From Rheinheimera maricola (lineage in GTDB: Bacteria; Pseudomonadota; Gammaproteobacteria; Enterobacterales; Alteromonadaceae): a stretch of DNA of 64,000 bases. The notes under the pieces are model-generated. The model was not told the DNA's origin and did no database searches. It worked only from the letters and a program-made list of their open reading frames with translations. This document shows positions 38,024-48,035 of this stretch, in pieces. How positions within the stretch are numbered: position 1 is the first letter of the stretch; every line of letters starts with the position of its first letter. Location of the stretch: contig NZ_JAERPS020000001.1 in NCBI RefSeq assembly GCF_016918075.2, forward strand, positions 186,001 through 250,000. Reading direction: 5' to 3'. The position numbers and the translations under genes were made by a program.

Positions 38024-38694
38024 ATGCCACCTCCATAGCGACTGGCATTGGCGAGCTCAACAATACCTGACTGCCCTTTATTGGTATGGGCTTTAGCAAT
38101 TAGCTTAGCAAAAAATATTCCAAGCCCGGTATGATTGCCCGTTAAATCTGGTGTGTTCATATCAATTTCATCGCTGTTTAGCATAAATACAGGAAAACCA
38201 GGACCATCGTCATGCACTTCTATTAATAAAGTGTCAGCGTGTTGGCTAAATCGCAGTAATATTTCTTTATCGCCATAACGTAGTGCATTTGCCACCGCAT
38301 CATTAAGCATATTTAACATTAAATCGTAGTCAAAAAACCAGTTTAGCTGCTCTGGTTGTTCGACATGGATGGTAAAATTACGTTGTTCTATATAAAACTG
38401 GTTTTTAAGCAAGATTTCCTCAACGATGTCTGCAATATAGTGCTGATCAATCTGCACAGGTAGCCGCTGCCGTTCCATTCGATAAAGTGATAGTAGTTGC
38501 AATAGATTGGAATTTAGCCGGTTAGCTTCATAGTTCAATCGGGCGAGTTCATCACGGGCCGGCTCTGATAGCTGCCGACTTTCTTGCTGTATCAGCTCTG
38601 TCGACTGTATCAGCATACATAGCGAATTTTTCATGTCATGCACGGTAGACGCCAGTACAGCCGCAAAGTCGATGCTTGGAGTGGCTAAAGTCAT
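38002..38694 (-). CDS. minimal sensorless histidine kinase-like protein
   Basis: The 230-residue soluble protein consists only of kinase core domains. The phospho-acceptor-type H-box VHDMKNSL places His at residue 19. A dimerisation helix pair follows to about 80, and the HATPase domain carries an N-box at MLNDAVANALRYG (about 130), DDGPGFP (about 165) and TGLGIFFAKLIA (about 190). There is no room for a sensor or membrane segment, so input must come from a partner. No response regulator lies beside it in this window. A gene of this kind is often found near topA/cysB in marine gammaproteobacteria; its role is not known to me. Confidence 0.8.
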   Translation of the reverse strand: MTLATPSIDFAAVLASTVHDMKNSLCMLIQSTELIQQESRQLSEPARDELARLNYEANRLNSNLLQLLSLYRMERQRLPVQIDQHYIADIVEEILLKNQFYIEQRNFTIHVEQPEQLNWFFDYDLMLNMLNDAVANALRYGDKEILLRFSQHADTLLIEVHDDGPGFPVFMLNSDEIDMNTPDLTGNHTGLGIFFAKLIAKAHTNKGQSGIVELANASRYGGGIFRVTLP

Positions 38695-38841
38695 TATATC
38701 TCCTATTCAGTCAATGCGTTTTCGGGCTAGATACCGCTTTTTAGTTACCATTTGATATAGTAAGAGCCTAATTAAAAATTAGTTGGAATATCCTGCCAGA
38801 TATGTATATTGAGCAATGATATGCCATTACCGGACCTGTGA

Positions 38842-39822
<981 letters not shown>

Positions 39823-39874
39823 TTGTGTAGGTTTAAACCCCCCCGGTATCAATATACAGACTGGATAATAGTAA

Positions 39875-40720
39875 ATGATCCCTGTTGAGTTAATTCTATT
39901 GGCTTTAAGCCCACTGTTTCTTGGTTTTATCGGCTGGGAATGGTACCGCTCTCGCAACAAGGTTCCGGCGATATATCGCTGGCAAGACAGCCTGGCAAAT
40001 GCTGTGTTGGCTTTGTTGCATCAGGCAAGCGATATGATTGCGTTGATATTACTAATGCCATTTTTTCTCTGGTTATATCAATGGCGCATATTTACTGTTG
40101 AAATGAGTGTGTTTAGCGTCATAGCAATGTTTTTATTGCAAGATTTTTTGTATTACTGGTTTCACCGAGCTTCGCACCATGTTCGTTGGCTTTGGGCATC
40201 CCATGTTACCCATCACAGCTCGCGGCAAATGAATTTCAGCACCGCATTGCGTCAAAGTCTAACTTATCCCTTGTCAGGAATGTGGCTGTTTTGGACGCCA
40301 ATGATTTTGCTTGGTTTTGACCCGAAGACAGTTTTTGCTGTAGTCGCTTTGAACTTGGCATTTCAATTTTTTGTTCATACTCAAGTGGTAGAAAAACTTG
40401 GCATCTTGGAATGGCTGTTTAACACGCCCTCACATCATCGTGTGCACCATGCATGCAATGCTTTGTATATTGATAAGAATTTCGCCGGTGTATTGATTAT
40501 CTGGGATCGACTTTTTGGTACTTTTGTTGCCGAGCAGGACGCAGAGCCTTGTCGTTATGGTATCACTGACGATTTTAATTCAGATAATCCGATTACTATC
40601 ACATTTTACGAATGGCGTAATATGCTAACAGAATTTACTACTGCAAATTCCAACCGGCAGCGATTTAACGTGCTGTTTGGTGCGCCGAAAAGGCGTGAAA
40701 CACCTAACCCGCAAAAATAG
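39875..40720 (+). CDS. sterol desaturase / fatty acid hydroxylase family membrane enzyme
   Basis: The 281-residue integral-membrane protein has about four membrane helices and the eight-His di-iron signature: HRASHH near residue 95, HVTHHSS near 110, and HHRVHHACN near 190. Family members hydroxylate or desaturate fatty acyl, sterol or carotenoid substrates. The substrate here is not identifiable. LLQDFLYYWFHRASHH is typical of bacterial members. No obvious Shine-Dalgarno precedes the ATG at 39875, 53 bases after cysB, and no electron-transfer partner gene is adjacent. Confidence 0.88.
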   Translation: MIPVELILLALSPLFLGFIGWEWYRSRNKVPAIYRWQDSLANAVLALLHQASDMIALILLMPFFLWLYQWRIFTVEMSVFSVIAMFLLQDFLYYWFHRASHHVRWLWASHVTHHSSRQMNFSTALRQSLTYPLSGMWLFWTPMILLGFDPKTVFAVVALNLAFQFFVHTQVVEKLGILEWLFNTPSHHRVHHACNALYIDKNFAGVLIIWDRLFGTFVAEQDAEPCRYGITDDFNSDNPITITFYEWRNMLTEFTTANSNRQRFNVLFGAPKRRETPNPQK

Positions 40721-40805
40721 CAGTACCGCAAACTAACGATTATTTGTGCAGTTTTCTATCTTATGCACTACGCTTATTTCAATGCGTAACGTCTTGAGGT
40801 GTAAT

Positions 40806-41612
40806 ATGAAAACCTATATGTTGCTGTTCGCTGTAGCCTGTTCCCTGTTAACGTCTTGCAAGCCCGCGGTGCAACAAGCTGCTGTTGCTGCACCTGAGCC
40901 GGAACCTGCAATTGCGGCTTGTAGCTTTACTATGGGAATTGACGCTTGGGAGCCATACCAATATATGACCGTAGGCAATACCGTTGCAGGTCTTGATGTA
41001 GAATTGGTGCAAAATATTACAACAGGTATGGGGTGTACTCTAGATGTTGTGCAGGGCAGCTGGCTGGAATTACTGACTTTACTGCGTGAGGGTAAAGTAG
41101 ATTTTGTCTTAGGCGCATCGAAAACGGAAGATCGACAGCGTTTTGCCTATTTTTCTGAGCCATACCGACAAGAACGCTTTCAGCTATATGTTCGCAAGGA
41201 GGATGTTAATTTACCTTTTACAGACTTAAGAAGTTTTATCACTGCCGGCAATAAAGTTGGGGTTGTCAATGAGTATTACTATGGCGCTGAGGTATCAGAT
41301 TTGTACGCGGACGACAGTTTGCGAAGTAACTTTGTTGGCGCGATTATCAGTGAATTGAATATGGCCCGCTTGCTCGATGATGAAATAGATGGCTTACTAG
41401 AAGATAGTTTTGTTGGTGCGTCTATTCTGCGGCGAAAAGGGCTGGACAAGTATATCCAACCCCATAGTATCAGCCTGGGGGCGTCAGATGTATACGTTAT
41501 GTTTAGCCAAGCGTCAGTTTCTGCTGAGCAAGTGGGGCAATTTAACACTGGCCTGGCACAGTTGCGAGAAAGCGGAGCTTATAATCAAATTGTTGATAAA
41601 TACCGCAACTAA
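40806..41612 (+). CDS. amino-acid-type solute-binding lipoprotein, orphan
   Basis: The product has a lipoprotein signal with lipobox LTSC, a short Pro/Glu/Ala linker, and then a family 3 binding domain. It carries TMGIDAWEPYQYM, the GLDVELVQNIT and WLELLTLLREGKVDFVLGA stretches, and TEDRQRFAYFSEPYRQER near residue 115, which match polar amino-acid receptors of the HisJ/GlnH type. The frame runs back to 40746, but ATG 40806 has GAGG 6 bases upstream and places the signal at the start. No ABC permease or ATPase is nearby. It converges with mutH at a shared hairpin. Ligand unknown. Confidence 0.82.
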   Translation: MKTYMLLFAVACSLLTSCKPAVQQAAVAAPEPEPAIAACSFTMGIDAWEPYQYMTVGNTVAGLDVELVQNITTGMGCTLDVVQGSWLELLTLLREGKVDFVLGASKTEDRQRFAYFSEPYRQERFQLYVRKEDVNLPFTDLRSFITAGNKVGVVNEYYYGAEVSDLYADDSLRSNFVGAIISELNMARLLDDEIDGLLEDSFVGASILRRKGLDKYIQPHSISLGASDVYVMFSQASVSAEQVGQFNTGLAQLRESGAYNQIVDKYRN

Positions 41613-41623
41613 CCAAAACAGAG

Positions 41624-41657
41624 CCAGTTAGCTTAATTGCCATGTTAAGCTAACTGG
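41624..41657. terminator. stem-loop terminator between convergent genes
   Basis: CCAGTTAGCTTAA and TTAAGCTAACTGG pair perfectly over 13 bp with an 8-base loop. The stem overlaps the mutH stop codon (41645-41647) and lies 12 bases after the solute-binding protein stop. U-runs are weak on both sides. Confidence 0.65.
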
Positions 41658-42316
41658 AATTGCTCTTGTAATAGTAGTGCGGTAAAGCTGGCTTTAAGGT
41701 AAAAACCTCGCGGTAAGGTTTTTATCGGTTCGCCATGCGCTCCAATTGCGTCAGTCCTTGCCCTGCTGTTTGCTGCTTTGGGTCTAAGTTGGAGAACTTT
41801 ACCGGTTGCGCCTTTGATGTTGTGGATCCCGCCGAGGCTTATCATATCCATTAATTCTTCCCAGTCTTGCTGCAATACTTTTTGCTGAGCCGCGTTAGGG
41901 CGCCACAGGAAAGCGGTACCAACAACCCGGTCTGCCAAAGGAATGGTGCGTTCTGCCAGTACCGGTAGCCATAACACCTGCTGCAGTTTCTGACAGACCC
42001 AGGATTCATGCCATTGCAGACCAGGCTCGCCGGTAAGCGGTGCTACACAGACATAAGTGCTTTCCAGTGGTTTTCCCGTCGCGTTGACCGGCAGCGTTTT
42101 TAATTCAATACCTAGCTGAGGGAAATCAGGCTCTGCCTTTGAACCTGCTGTTGCTCCCAATACATGTTCTAACAGTTGTCCCACCCAGCCTTTATACTTT
42201 TGCAGATTATCGGGTATTTGTTGTTGAGTTTGGGCTGCTATCTGGCCCAATGTAAGGCCTGCAAGGGCGTAGCAGCGAGCCATCAGTTCTTCTTTAGATG
42301 AGGGGGGAGTCAACAT
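41645..42316 (-). CDS. mutH: DNA mismatch repair endonuclease MutH
   Basis: MutH nicks the unmethylated strand at hemimethylated GATC sites after MutS/MutL recognise a mismatch, so its presence implies Dam-directed repair. The 223-residue protein carries the catalytic Asp64, Glu71 and Lys73 in DFPQLGIELKT, the NLQKYKGWVGQLLE stretch before it, and GTAFLWRP and RPKAANSRA in the second lobe. It is monocistronic and read leftward. Its start codon lies one base after a 37-base hairpin that contains two GATC sites and holds the weak Shine-Dalgarno (TAAAGG) partly in a bulge, so translation may be structure-controlled. Confidence 0.95.
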   Translation of the reverse strand: MLTPPSSKEELMARCYALAGLTLGQIAAQTQQQIPDNLQKYKGWVGQLLEHVLGATAGSKAEPDFPQLGIELKTLPVNATGKPLESTYVCVAPLTGEPGLQWHESWVCQKLQQVLWLPVLAERTIPLADRVVGTAFLWRPNAAQQKVLQQDWEELMDMISLGGIHNIKGATGKVLQLRPKAANSRARTDAIGAHGEPIKTLPRGFYLKASFTALLLQEQFQLA

Positions 42317-42317
42317 G

Positions 42318-42354
42318 ATGCTAGCCTTTAGTGATCACCAGATCACGCTAGCAT
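42318..42354 (-). promoter_or_regulatory. hairpin over the mutH translation start, with two GATC sites
   Basis: On the mutH strand, ATGCTAGC GTGATC, loop TGGT, GATCAC, bulge TAAAG, GCTAGCAT forms a 14-bp stem interrupted only by a 5-base bulge. The ATG follows one base later. The bulge carries most of the Shine-Dalgarno sequence. Each inner arm holds a GATC (42333-42336 and 42341-42344), the target of Dam and of MutH itself. Bases 42355-42696 between this and rppH hold no gene; a divergent promoter region is the likely content. Confidence 0.6.
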
Positions 42355-42696
42355 TATTTTGCTGCTTTGGCTGCTTAAAAACACAGCAAACCAACTTACA
42401 CACAGCAAAATATTGATTTTTAATAATCGGGTTATGACTCAAGTTTATGATTTTACTTGTGTTTCACTTTGTTCTGTGACGTTTATTCTTATCATAGTAA
42501 TAGATATACAGTGGCTAACAAGGTGTTTTGCACAGCCTTATCAACAGAGTCTGTGAAAAAGTGCACATTGATGTTTGTTTTGTCTTCATTATTGTGCATA
42601 ACTATGTAAAAGCTGTGGCGAAAATACCGTTTGCCCAAGTCCTGACTTTGTGAAAGAATCTTTTACATAATGATTTGTGATCCGCTAGAGGTTTGT

Positions 42697-43200
42697 GTGA
42701 TCGATGCCGAAGGTTTTCGGGCCAATGTCGGCATAGTGATTTGTAACCACCAGGGACAGGTGTTTTGGGCAAAACGGTATGGTCAGCATTCCTGGCAGTA
42801 TCCACAGGGTGGCATTGATGACGGTGAAACACCGGAGCAGGCCATGTTTCGCGAATTGCACGAAGAAGTAGGTCTTACCGGCGCAGATGTGGAAATTATT
42901 GCCACAACCAAGCATTGGTTAAGGTATAAACTGCCAAAGCGTCTGATCCGTAAAGATAGCAATCCTGTGTGTATCGGCCAGAAGCAAAAATGGTTTTTGC
43001 TACGACTGACGTGCGCTGACGAAGACGTAAACTTACTTAAAACTACTCATCCAGAGTTTGATAGCTGGCGTTGGGTTAGTTATTGGTATCCTGTGCGACA
43101 GGTTGTTGCATTTAAGCGGGAAGTTTACCGAAAAGTTATGAAAGAGTTTGCCCCGGTCGCTTTGCCGTTTATACGTCGCGAAGGTAAGAAAAAAGGTTAA
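42697..43200 (+). CDS. rppH: RNA pyrophosphohydrolase
   Basis: RppH removes pyrophosphate from the 5' triphosphate of mRNA, starting RNase E-dependent decay. The Nudix box is complete: [20 protein letters not shown] followed by VG, at about residues 38-60. It begins [17 protein letters not shown] when started at GTG 42697. That start is preferred over ATG 42670 because AGAGG sits 5 bases before the GTG and it gives the family N-terminus, about 167 residues. It is first in the conserved rppH-ptsP order, with a small hairpin between the two. Confidence 0.95.
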   Translation: MIDAEGFRANVGIVICNHQGQVFWAKRYGQHSWQYPQGGIDDGETPEQAMFRELHEEVGLTGADVEIIATTKHWLRYKLPKRLIRKDSNPVCIGQKQKWFLLRLTCADEDVNLLKTTHPEFDSWRWVSYWYPVRQVVAFKREVYRKVMKEFAPVALPFIRREGKKKG

Positions 43201-43203
43201 CTT

Positions 43204-43221
43204 AACAGGTGCTTACCTGTT
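43204..43221 (+). terminator. short stem-loop between rppH and ptsP
   Basis: AACAGGT, loop GCTT, ACCTGTT forms a 7-bp stem followed by TTC, 4 bases after the rppH stop. It may attenuate read-through into ptsP rather than stop it. Confidence 0.5.
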
Positions 43222-43243
43222 TTCAACCTAAAAAGAGGCTCTT

Positions 43244-45502
43244 ATGTTAGGCCAGTTACGGCGAATTGTTCAGGATGTAGCACAAGAGCCAGTGCTTCAA
43301 AATGCATTAGCTGGCTTAGTCACGAGTGTAAAACACGCGTTGGCAACGGAATGTTGCTCAGTCTATTTGGCAAATTACGAACAGCAGCATTTTATGCTGA
43401 TGGCAACGGATGGCCTCAACCCCCAGGCTGTTGGCAGCATAGCTATTGGTTTTTCTGAGGGGTTAATTGGTTGGGTAGGCCAGCGCGAAGAACCCATTAA
43501 TTTGGCCAAAGCTCATCTACATCCCCGTTTCAAAGTTACTCCAGAAGTAAGTGAAGATAACTTTTCCGCCTTCTTGGGCTGCCCTATCATTCATCATCGT
43601 AAAGTGTTGGGTGTGCTTACCATCCAGCAAGCTGCCGAGCGGGTTTTCAATGAAGATGAAGAGTCTTTTTTAGTCACCTTAGGGGCGCAGCTAGCATCAG
43701 TGCTGGCCAATGCTGAAATGCGTCAGGCTGCGAGTGAAAGTAGCCCTAGCCAGACACAAACGGGTCAGTTAAAAGGTTTGCCTGGTGCGCCTGGTATCGC
43801 AATAGGTGAAGCCTATGTATTGGAGCCGGCTAATGACTTTAACGCCATCTCACTCAAGCGCGCCGATGATGCAGACAAAGAGCTGGCGCATTTTTACCGT
43901 GCAGTAAAGATCACTAAGGCAGAGTTTAACCGGCTTGCTGAGCGAATGAGTGGTCACCTGCCGCCCGATGCATTGGCAATATTCGATGTTTACCACCAAT
44001 TGCTGGATGCCGCCAGCTTAGGCCGGGAAATAGAGCTACAAATTGCGGAAGGCTGGTGCGCAAAAAGTGCACTGAAGCGGGTGGTAGAAAAATTTGCCCG
44101 ACAATTTGATGATATGGATGACCCTTATCTGCGCGAGCGGGGCACAGACATACGTGATCTGGGCCAGCGGGTATTAAATAATTTACTCGACACTGAACAG
44201 CGTAAAATTAAACTGCCTGAAAAAGTTGTATTGGTAGCTGACAATGTCACGGCAACGATGTTGGCTGAGGTACCCCGGCATCAGCTAGTAGCTATTGTTT
44301 CACTAAAAGGGTCGGTCAATTCGCATGCTGCGATTATGGCGCGGGCCTTGGGTATTCCAGCGGTAATGGGCGTCAATGATCTTCCGCTACTGCATTGGCA
44401 ACGACAGCGGCTTATTGTTGATGGTTATCAAGGGCATATTTTGTTGTCTCCGGTTGATGCCATTTGTTTGGAGTACCAACGTTTAATTAGCGAAGATGCC
44501 GCCCTGAATGCTCGTTATCTGGCTGAGATTGCTCAGCCCTCGCAATCTTTGTGCGGCAAAGCGTTTAACCTGATGGTGAATTCAGGCTTGGCGATAGAGC
44601 TGGAAACCACAAATCCGGCATATACCGATGGTGTAGGGCTCTATCGTACTGAGTTTCCGTTTATTATGCGAAGCCGGTTCCCAACCGAGCAAGAACAAAT
44701 AGAGCTGTACCGTAAAGTGCTGGAAAGTTACCCAACCAAGCCAGTGATTATGCGCACATTGGACGTTGGTGGTGATAAAGCGCTACCGTATTTTAGTATT
44801 GTAGAGGAAAATCCGTTTTTGGGCTGGCGTGGCATTCGCTTGACATTGGATCATCCGGAGATATTTTTGGTGCAAATACGCGCCATGTTGAAAGCCAATT
44901 TAGCAATAGACAATTTGCATATTTTACTACCGATGATTTCTGATTTGGCGGAAGTAGATGAATCGTTACGTTTAATTAAGCAAGCGAGTTTTGAAGTGAG
45001 TGATGAACTTGCTATCGAGCTGCCCCGCCCCAAAATTGGTGTCATGATTGAAGTGCCTTCTATTATGTATCAGCTGCCCGAGCTGGCGCGGAAGGTAGAT
45101 TTTTGCTCTATTGGCACGAATGACCTAACGCAATATTTATTGGCCGTCGATCGGAATAATCCGCGGGTTGCCAGCTTGTATGATGCAATGCATCCAGCGG
45201 TATTAAGAGCATTGCATCAGTTTAATCAACAGGCTCAGGGTTTGCAGTTTCCAACCAGCGTATGCGGTGAGTTGGCTGGCGAACCAGCTGGTATTTTGTT
45301 GCTTGCTGCTATGGGTTACACGAGCTTTAGTATGAACAGTAGCAATCTGGCGAAGATAAAATGGTTATTGCGGCGGGTTGAGCTATCAGAACTGGCGCTG
45401 CTGTTGCCAGAGGTGCTGGCATGCCAGTCGGCTAAACAAGTCCGACAGCATGTACAGCGTTTTTTGGAGCAAAAACAATTACTCAGCCAGCTACGTGCTT
45501 GA
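43244..45502 (+). CDS. ptsP: phosphoenolpyruvate-protein phosphotransferase PtsP (EI-Ntr)
   Basis: PtsP starts the nitrogen PTS, passing phosphate from PEP to NPr and EIIA-Ntr, and is regulatory. The 752-residue protein has a GAF domain (about 15-165) with CCSVYLANY and LGVLTIQQA. The PTS-EI N-terminal domain begins near 175 (LPGAPGIAIGEA), with the active His in GSVNSHAAIMARAL near 360. A C-terminal PEP-binding TIM barrel carries YRTEFPF, RTLDVGGDK, GWRGIR, and the Cys of SVCGELAG near 680. Length and order match E. coli PtsP (748). RppH-PtsP-Lgt-ThyA order is widely conserved. Confidence 0.96.
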   Translation: MLGQLRRIVQDVAQEPVLQNALAGLVTSVKHALATECCSVYLANYEQQHFMLMATDGLNPQAVGSIAIGFSEGLIGWVGQREEPINLAKAHLHPRFKVTPEVSEDNFSAFLGCPIIHHRKVLGVLTIQQAAERVFNEDEESFLVTLGAQLASVLANAEMRQAASESSPSQTQTGQLKGLPGAPGIAIGEAYVLEPANDFNAISLKRADDADKELAHFYRAVKITKAEFNRLAERMSGHLPPDALAIFDVYHQLLDAASLGREIELQIAEGWCAKSALKRVVEKFARQFDDMDDPYLRERGTDIRDLGQRVLNNLLDTEQRKIKLPEKVVLVADNVTATMLAEVPRHQLVAIVSLKGSVNSHAAIMARALGIPAVMGVNDLPLLHWQRQRLIVDGYQGHILLSPVDAICLEYQRLISEDAALNARYLAEIAQPSQSLCGKAFNLMVNSGLAIELETTNPAYTDGVGLYRTEFPFIMRSRFPTEQEQIELYRKVLESYPTKPVIMRTLDVGGDKALPYFSIVEENPFLGWRGIRLTLDHPEIFLVQIRAMLKANLAIDNLHILLPMISDLAEVDESLRLIKQASFEVSDELAIELPRPKIGVMIEVPSIMYQLPELARKVDFCSIGTNDLTQYLLAVDRNNPRVASLYDAMHPAVLRALHQFNQQAQGLQFPTSVCGELAGEPAGILLLAAMGYTSFSMNSSNLAKIKWLLRRVELSELALLLPEVLACQSAKQVRQHVQRFLEQKQLLSQLRA

Positions 45503-45553
45503 TAGCGTGCTTAGCTGTTATACTGCAGCCCCAATGTTGCTTAGAGAAAGCTT

Positions 45554-46348
45554 GTGTTAAGTATTATTGCCTTTACTCTGTTGCTCGGCGCGCTGGCCGG
45601 TTTTCTTGCCGGTTTGCTAGGCATTGGCGGTGGCTTAGTTATAGTCCCAGCCTTAGTTATGCTACTACCTGCTTTTGGTATAGTGCCAGCTGAGCAAGCC
45701 ATATTAGTAGCGGTCGCAACGTCGCTAGCATCAATTATTATCACAGCAACGTCCTCCGTATTGGCGCATCATCGTTGGGGCAATGTCCCTTGGTCTATTG
45801 CAGGGGCCATCTTTGTCGGCGCAGCAATAGGTGCCTGGTGTGTAGGCTATCTGGCACATAATATCAGCGGTGCTGTATTACAAATGATTTTTGGTGTTGC
45901 GGCCCTCTTACTAGCGTTACGCATGTTGGGCTCGCGCACAGCGGTAGGTATAAAGCCTTTGCCTGGAACTCTACTAACAATATGTATTTCTGCACTACTC
46001 GGTGGTGTCGGCAGTTTGCTTGGCATTGGCGGTGGAGCCTTGTTTGTACCGATGCTAAATTACTTTTCTGTCGATATGCGCCGTGCTATTGGTTGCGCGG
46101 CAGCGAGCAGTATTGCTGTTGCAGTATTTGGGACGCTTGGTTACGTTATCGCTGGTTGGCGGCACTATCAACTTGCAGATGGGTTTGTCGGGTATATTTA
46201 TTTACCGGCATTGTTAGGTATAGTGGCGATGTCTGTATTTACCGCTCCAATAGGAGCAAAGCTGGTTCAGCAGCTGCCGGTGCTGACGATTAAACGGGTA
46301 TTTGGAGTTTTTCTGCTGTTAATTGCAGTAAAAATGATACTAAGTTAA
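45554..46348 (+). CDS. TSUP (TauE/SafE) family membrane permease
   Basis: The 264-residue protein is integral-membrane with eight or so helices in two related halves. Each half opens with a Gly-rich motif: [19 protein letters not shown] in the first and [19 protein letters not shown] in the second. This pseudo-symmetry is the hallmark of the TauE/SafE (TSUP) family, whose members export or take up sulfite, sulfoacetate or related anions; the ion here is unknown. The frame opens with GTG 45554. Its place between ptsP and lgt is conserved in related bacteria and its stop is 8 bases before lgt, so it is part of that operon. Confidence 0.88.
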   Translation: MLSIIAFTLLLGALAGFLAGLLGIGGGLVIVPALVMLLPAFGIVPAEQAILVAVATSLASIIITATSSVLAHHRWGNVPWSIAGAIFVGAAIGAWCVGYLAHNISGAVLQMIFGVAALLLALRMLGSRTAVGIKPLPGTLLTICISALLGGVGSLLGIGGGALFVPMLNYFSVDMRRAIGCAAASSIAVAVFGTLGYVIAGWRHYQLADGFVGYIYLPALLGIVAMSVFTAPIGAKLVQQLPVLTIKRVFGVFLLLIAVKMILS

Positions 46349-46356
46349 GGGGCGTT

Positions 46357-47175
46357 ATGTCTGCAGTTTTTTTTACTTTTCCACAGATTGACCCGATTAT
46401 TTTTTCTATAGGGCCGATCAGTTTGCGTTGGTATGGTTTGATGTATCTCATCGCTTTTGGCTTGGCCTGGTGGCTGGCTAATCGTGCGGCTAAAAAGCCC
46501 GCATCAGGCTGGACGGAGCAACAAGTCAGTGACTTATTATTTATTGGTTTTCTTGGTGTCATTCTTGGTGGACGTATTGGATATGTGTTGTTTTATCAGT
46601 TTGACCTGTTTTTAGCTGAACCGTTGTACTTGTTCAAAATTTGGACTGGTGGCATGTCGTTTCATGGTGGGTTGCTGGGGGTTTTGGTTGCGATGGCCTG
46701 GTTTGCCAAGCGCAATAATAAAGCCTATCTGCAGCTGGGGGACTTTGTAGCGCCATTGATACCCCTAGGGCTGGCGGCAGGACGCTTAGGCAACTTTATT
46801 AATGCCGAGTTGTGGGGGCGTCCGACAGACGTACCTTGGGCGGTGTTATTTCCGGCTGCAGGTCCGCTGCCTCGACATCCATCACAACTTTATGAATTTG
46901 CCTTAGAGGGGCTGGTGTTGTTTGCACTTATCATGCTGTATCGTCGTTTTAATCCTCCTGCAGGCAGTTTAGGTGGGTTATTCCTGGCGGGATATGGTAT
47001 TGCACGCTTTTTTGTCGAGTTTTATCGTGAGCCCGACCAGCACCTTGGTGTGTTATCTGCAGGCATGTCGATGGGACAGTGGCTGTCTCTGCCAATGATC
47101 ATCGTTGGATTTGGGATCATTGTCTATGCTAACTGGAACAGCAACAAGCCACAGCAGCGGGAGAGTACATTATGA
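46357..47175 (+). CDS. lgt: prolipoprotein diacylglyceryl transferase
   Basis: Lgt transfers diacylglycerol from phosphatidylglycerol to the lipobox Cys of prolipoproteins, the first step of lipoprotein maturation. The 272-residue membrane protein has about seven helices. The family signature [21 protein letters not shown] lies near residue 145, and the essential-His region [10 protein letters not shown] near 105. The C-terminal [15 protein letters not shown] is also conserved. It starts 8 bases after the TSUP permease and overlaps thyA by ATGA, so the three form one operon with ptsP. Lipoproteins in this window that depend on it include Blc, the lipase, the Ig-like protein and FlgH. Confidence 0.95.
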   Translation: MSAVFFTFPQIDPIIFSIGPISLRWYGLMYLIAFGLAWWLANRAAKKPASGWTEQQVSDLLFIGFLGVILGGRIGYVLFYQFDLFLAEPLYLFKIWTGGMSFHGGLLGVLVAMAWFAKRNNKAYLQLGDFVAPLIPLGLAAGRLGNFINAELWGRPTDVPWAVLFPAAGPLPRHPSQLYEFALEGLVLFALIMLYRRFNPPAGSLGGLFLAGYGIARFFVEFYREPDQHLGVLSAGMSMGQWLSLPMIIVGFGIIVYANWNSNKPQQRESTL

Positions 47176-48005
47176 AACAATATCTCGATTTAATGCGGCA
47201 TGTTATTGATCACGGACATAAAAAATCTGACCGCACTGGTACTGGCACTATTAGTGTATTTGGATACCAGATGCGCTTTGATTTACAGCAAGGTTTTCCG
47301 CTGGTGACCACGAAGAAATGCCATTTACGCTCCATCATCCATGAATTGCTGTGGTTCTTAAAAGGCGAGACAAATATCGCTTATCTAAAGCAAAACGGCG
47401 TGTCAATCTGGGATGGTTGGGCAACAGAAGAAGGCGAGTTAGGGCCGGTATATGGCGCTCAGTGGCGCAGCTGGCAGGCAGCAGATGGTCGGGTAGTTGA
47501 TCAAATAAGACAGGTTATCAACGATATAAAGCAAACACCGGACTCACGACGCTTGATCGTCAGTGCCTGGAATCCGGCTTTGTTACCCGATACATCAATG
47601 TCACCCAAAGAAAATGCTGCTGTCGGTAAGCAAGCCCTACCGCCATGCCATACGTTGTTTCAGTTTTACGTTAATGATGGCAAGTTATCTTGTCAGCTGT
47701 ATCAGCGCAGTGCGGATATCTTTCTTGGCGTACCATTTAACATTGCCAGCTACGCCTTGTTAACGATGATGGTGGCACAGGTGTGCGGGCTGCAATTAGG
47801 CGAATTTGTACATACTTTTGGTGACGCTCATTTGTATATAAATCACTTAGATCAAGTGAGTACTCAGTTAGCGCGTGAACCCTATCCGCTGCCGCAAATG
47901 CAACTAAACCCAGCTATTAAAGATATTTTTGCGTTTAGTTACGCCGATTTCAATTTAGTCAATTATCAGGCGCATCCTCATATAAAAGCCGCAGTTGCTA
48001 TCTGA
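47172..48005 (+). CDS. thyA: thymidylate synthase
   Basis: ThyA methylates dUMP to dTMP using methylenetetrahydrofolate. The 277-residue enzyme starts [15 protein letters not shown] and has the dUMP-binding [17 protein letters not shown], the catalytic Cys in [12 protein letters not shown] near residue 159, and the [14 protein letters not shown] and [13 protein letters not shown] motifs. It is about 13 residues longer than E. coli ThyA (264) because of an insertion ([15 protein letters not shown]) just before the catalytic Cys, a feature I believe is shared by several marine relatives. It overlaps lgt by 4 bases (ATGA). Confidence 0.96.
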   Translation: MKQYLDLMRHVIDHGHKKSDRTGTGTISVFGYQMRFDLQQGFPLVTTKKCHLRSIIHELLWFLKGETNIAYLKQNGVSIWDGWATEEGELGPVYGAQWRSWQAADGRVVDQIRQVINDIKQTPDSRRLIVSAWNPALLPDTSMSPKENAAVGKQALPPCHTLFQFYVNDGKLSCQLYQRSADIFLGVPFNIASYALLTMMVAQVCGLQLGEFVHTFGDAHLYINHLDQVSTQLAREPYPLPQMQLNPAIKDIFAFSYADFNLVNYQAHPHIKAAVAI

Positions 48006-48035
48006 GCACAAGGTACCAGTAGCAACTACTCACTT

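Noticed and set aside
38768..38782. CTAATT-AAA-AATTAG palindrome between the kinase gene and cysB
   Set aside because: A/T-only dyads of this size are frequent in promoter regions; no matching second copy or known operator.
42538..42546. TTATCAACA resembling a DnaA box
   Set aside because: A single one-mismatch copy without further boxes or an AT-rich unwinding region; expected by chance in 64 kb.
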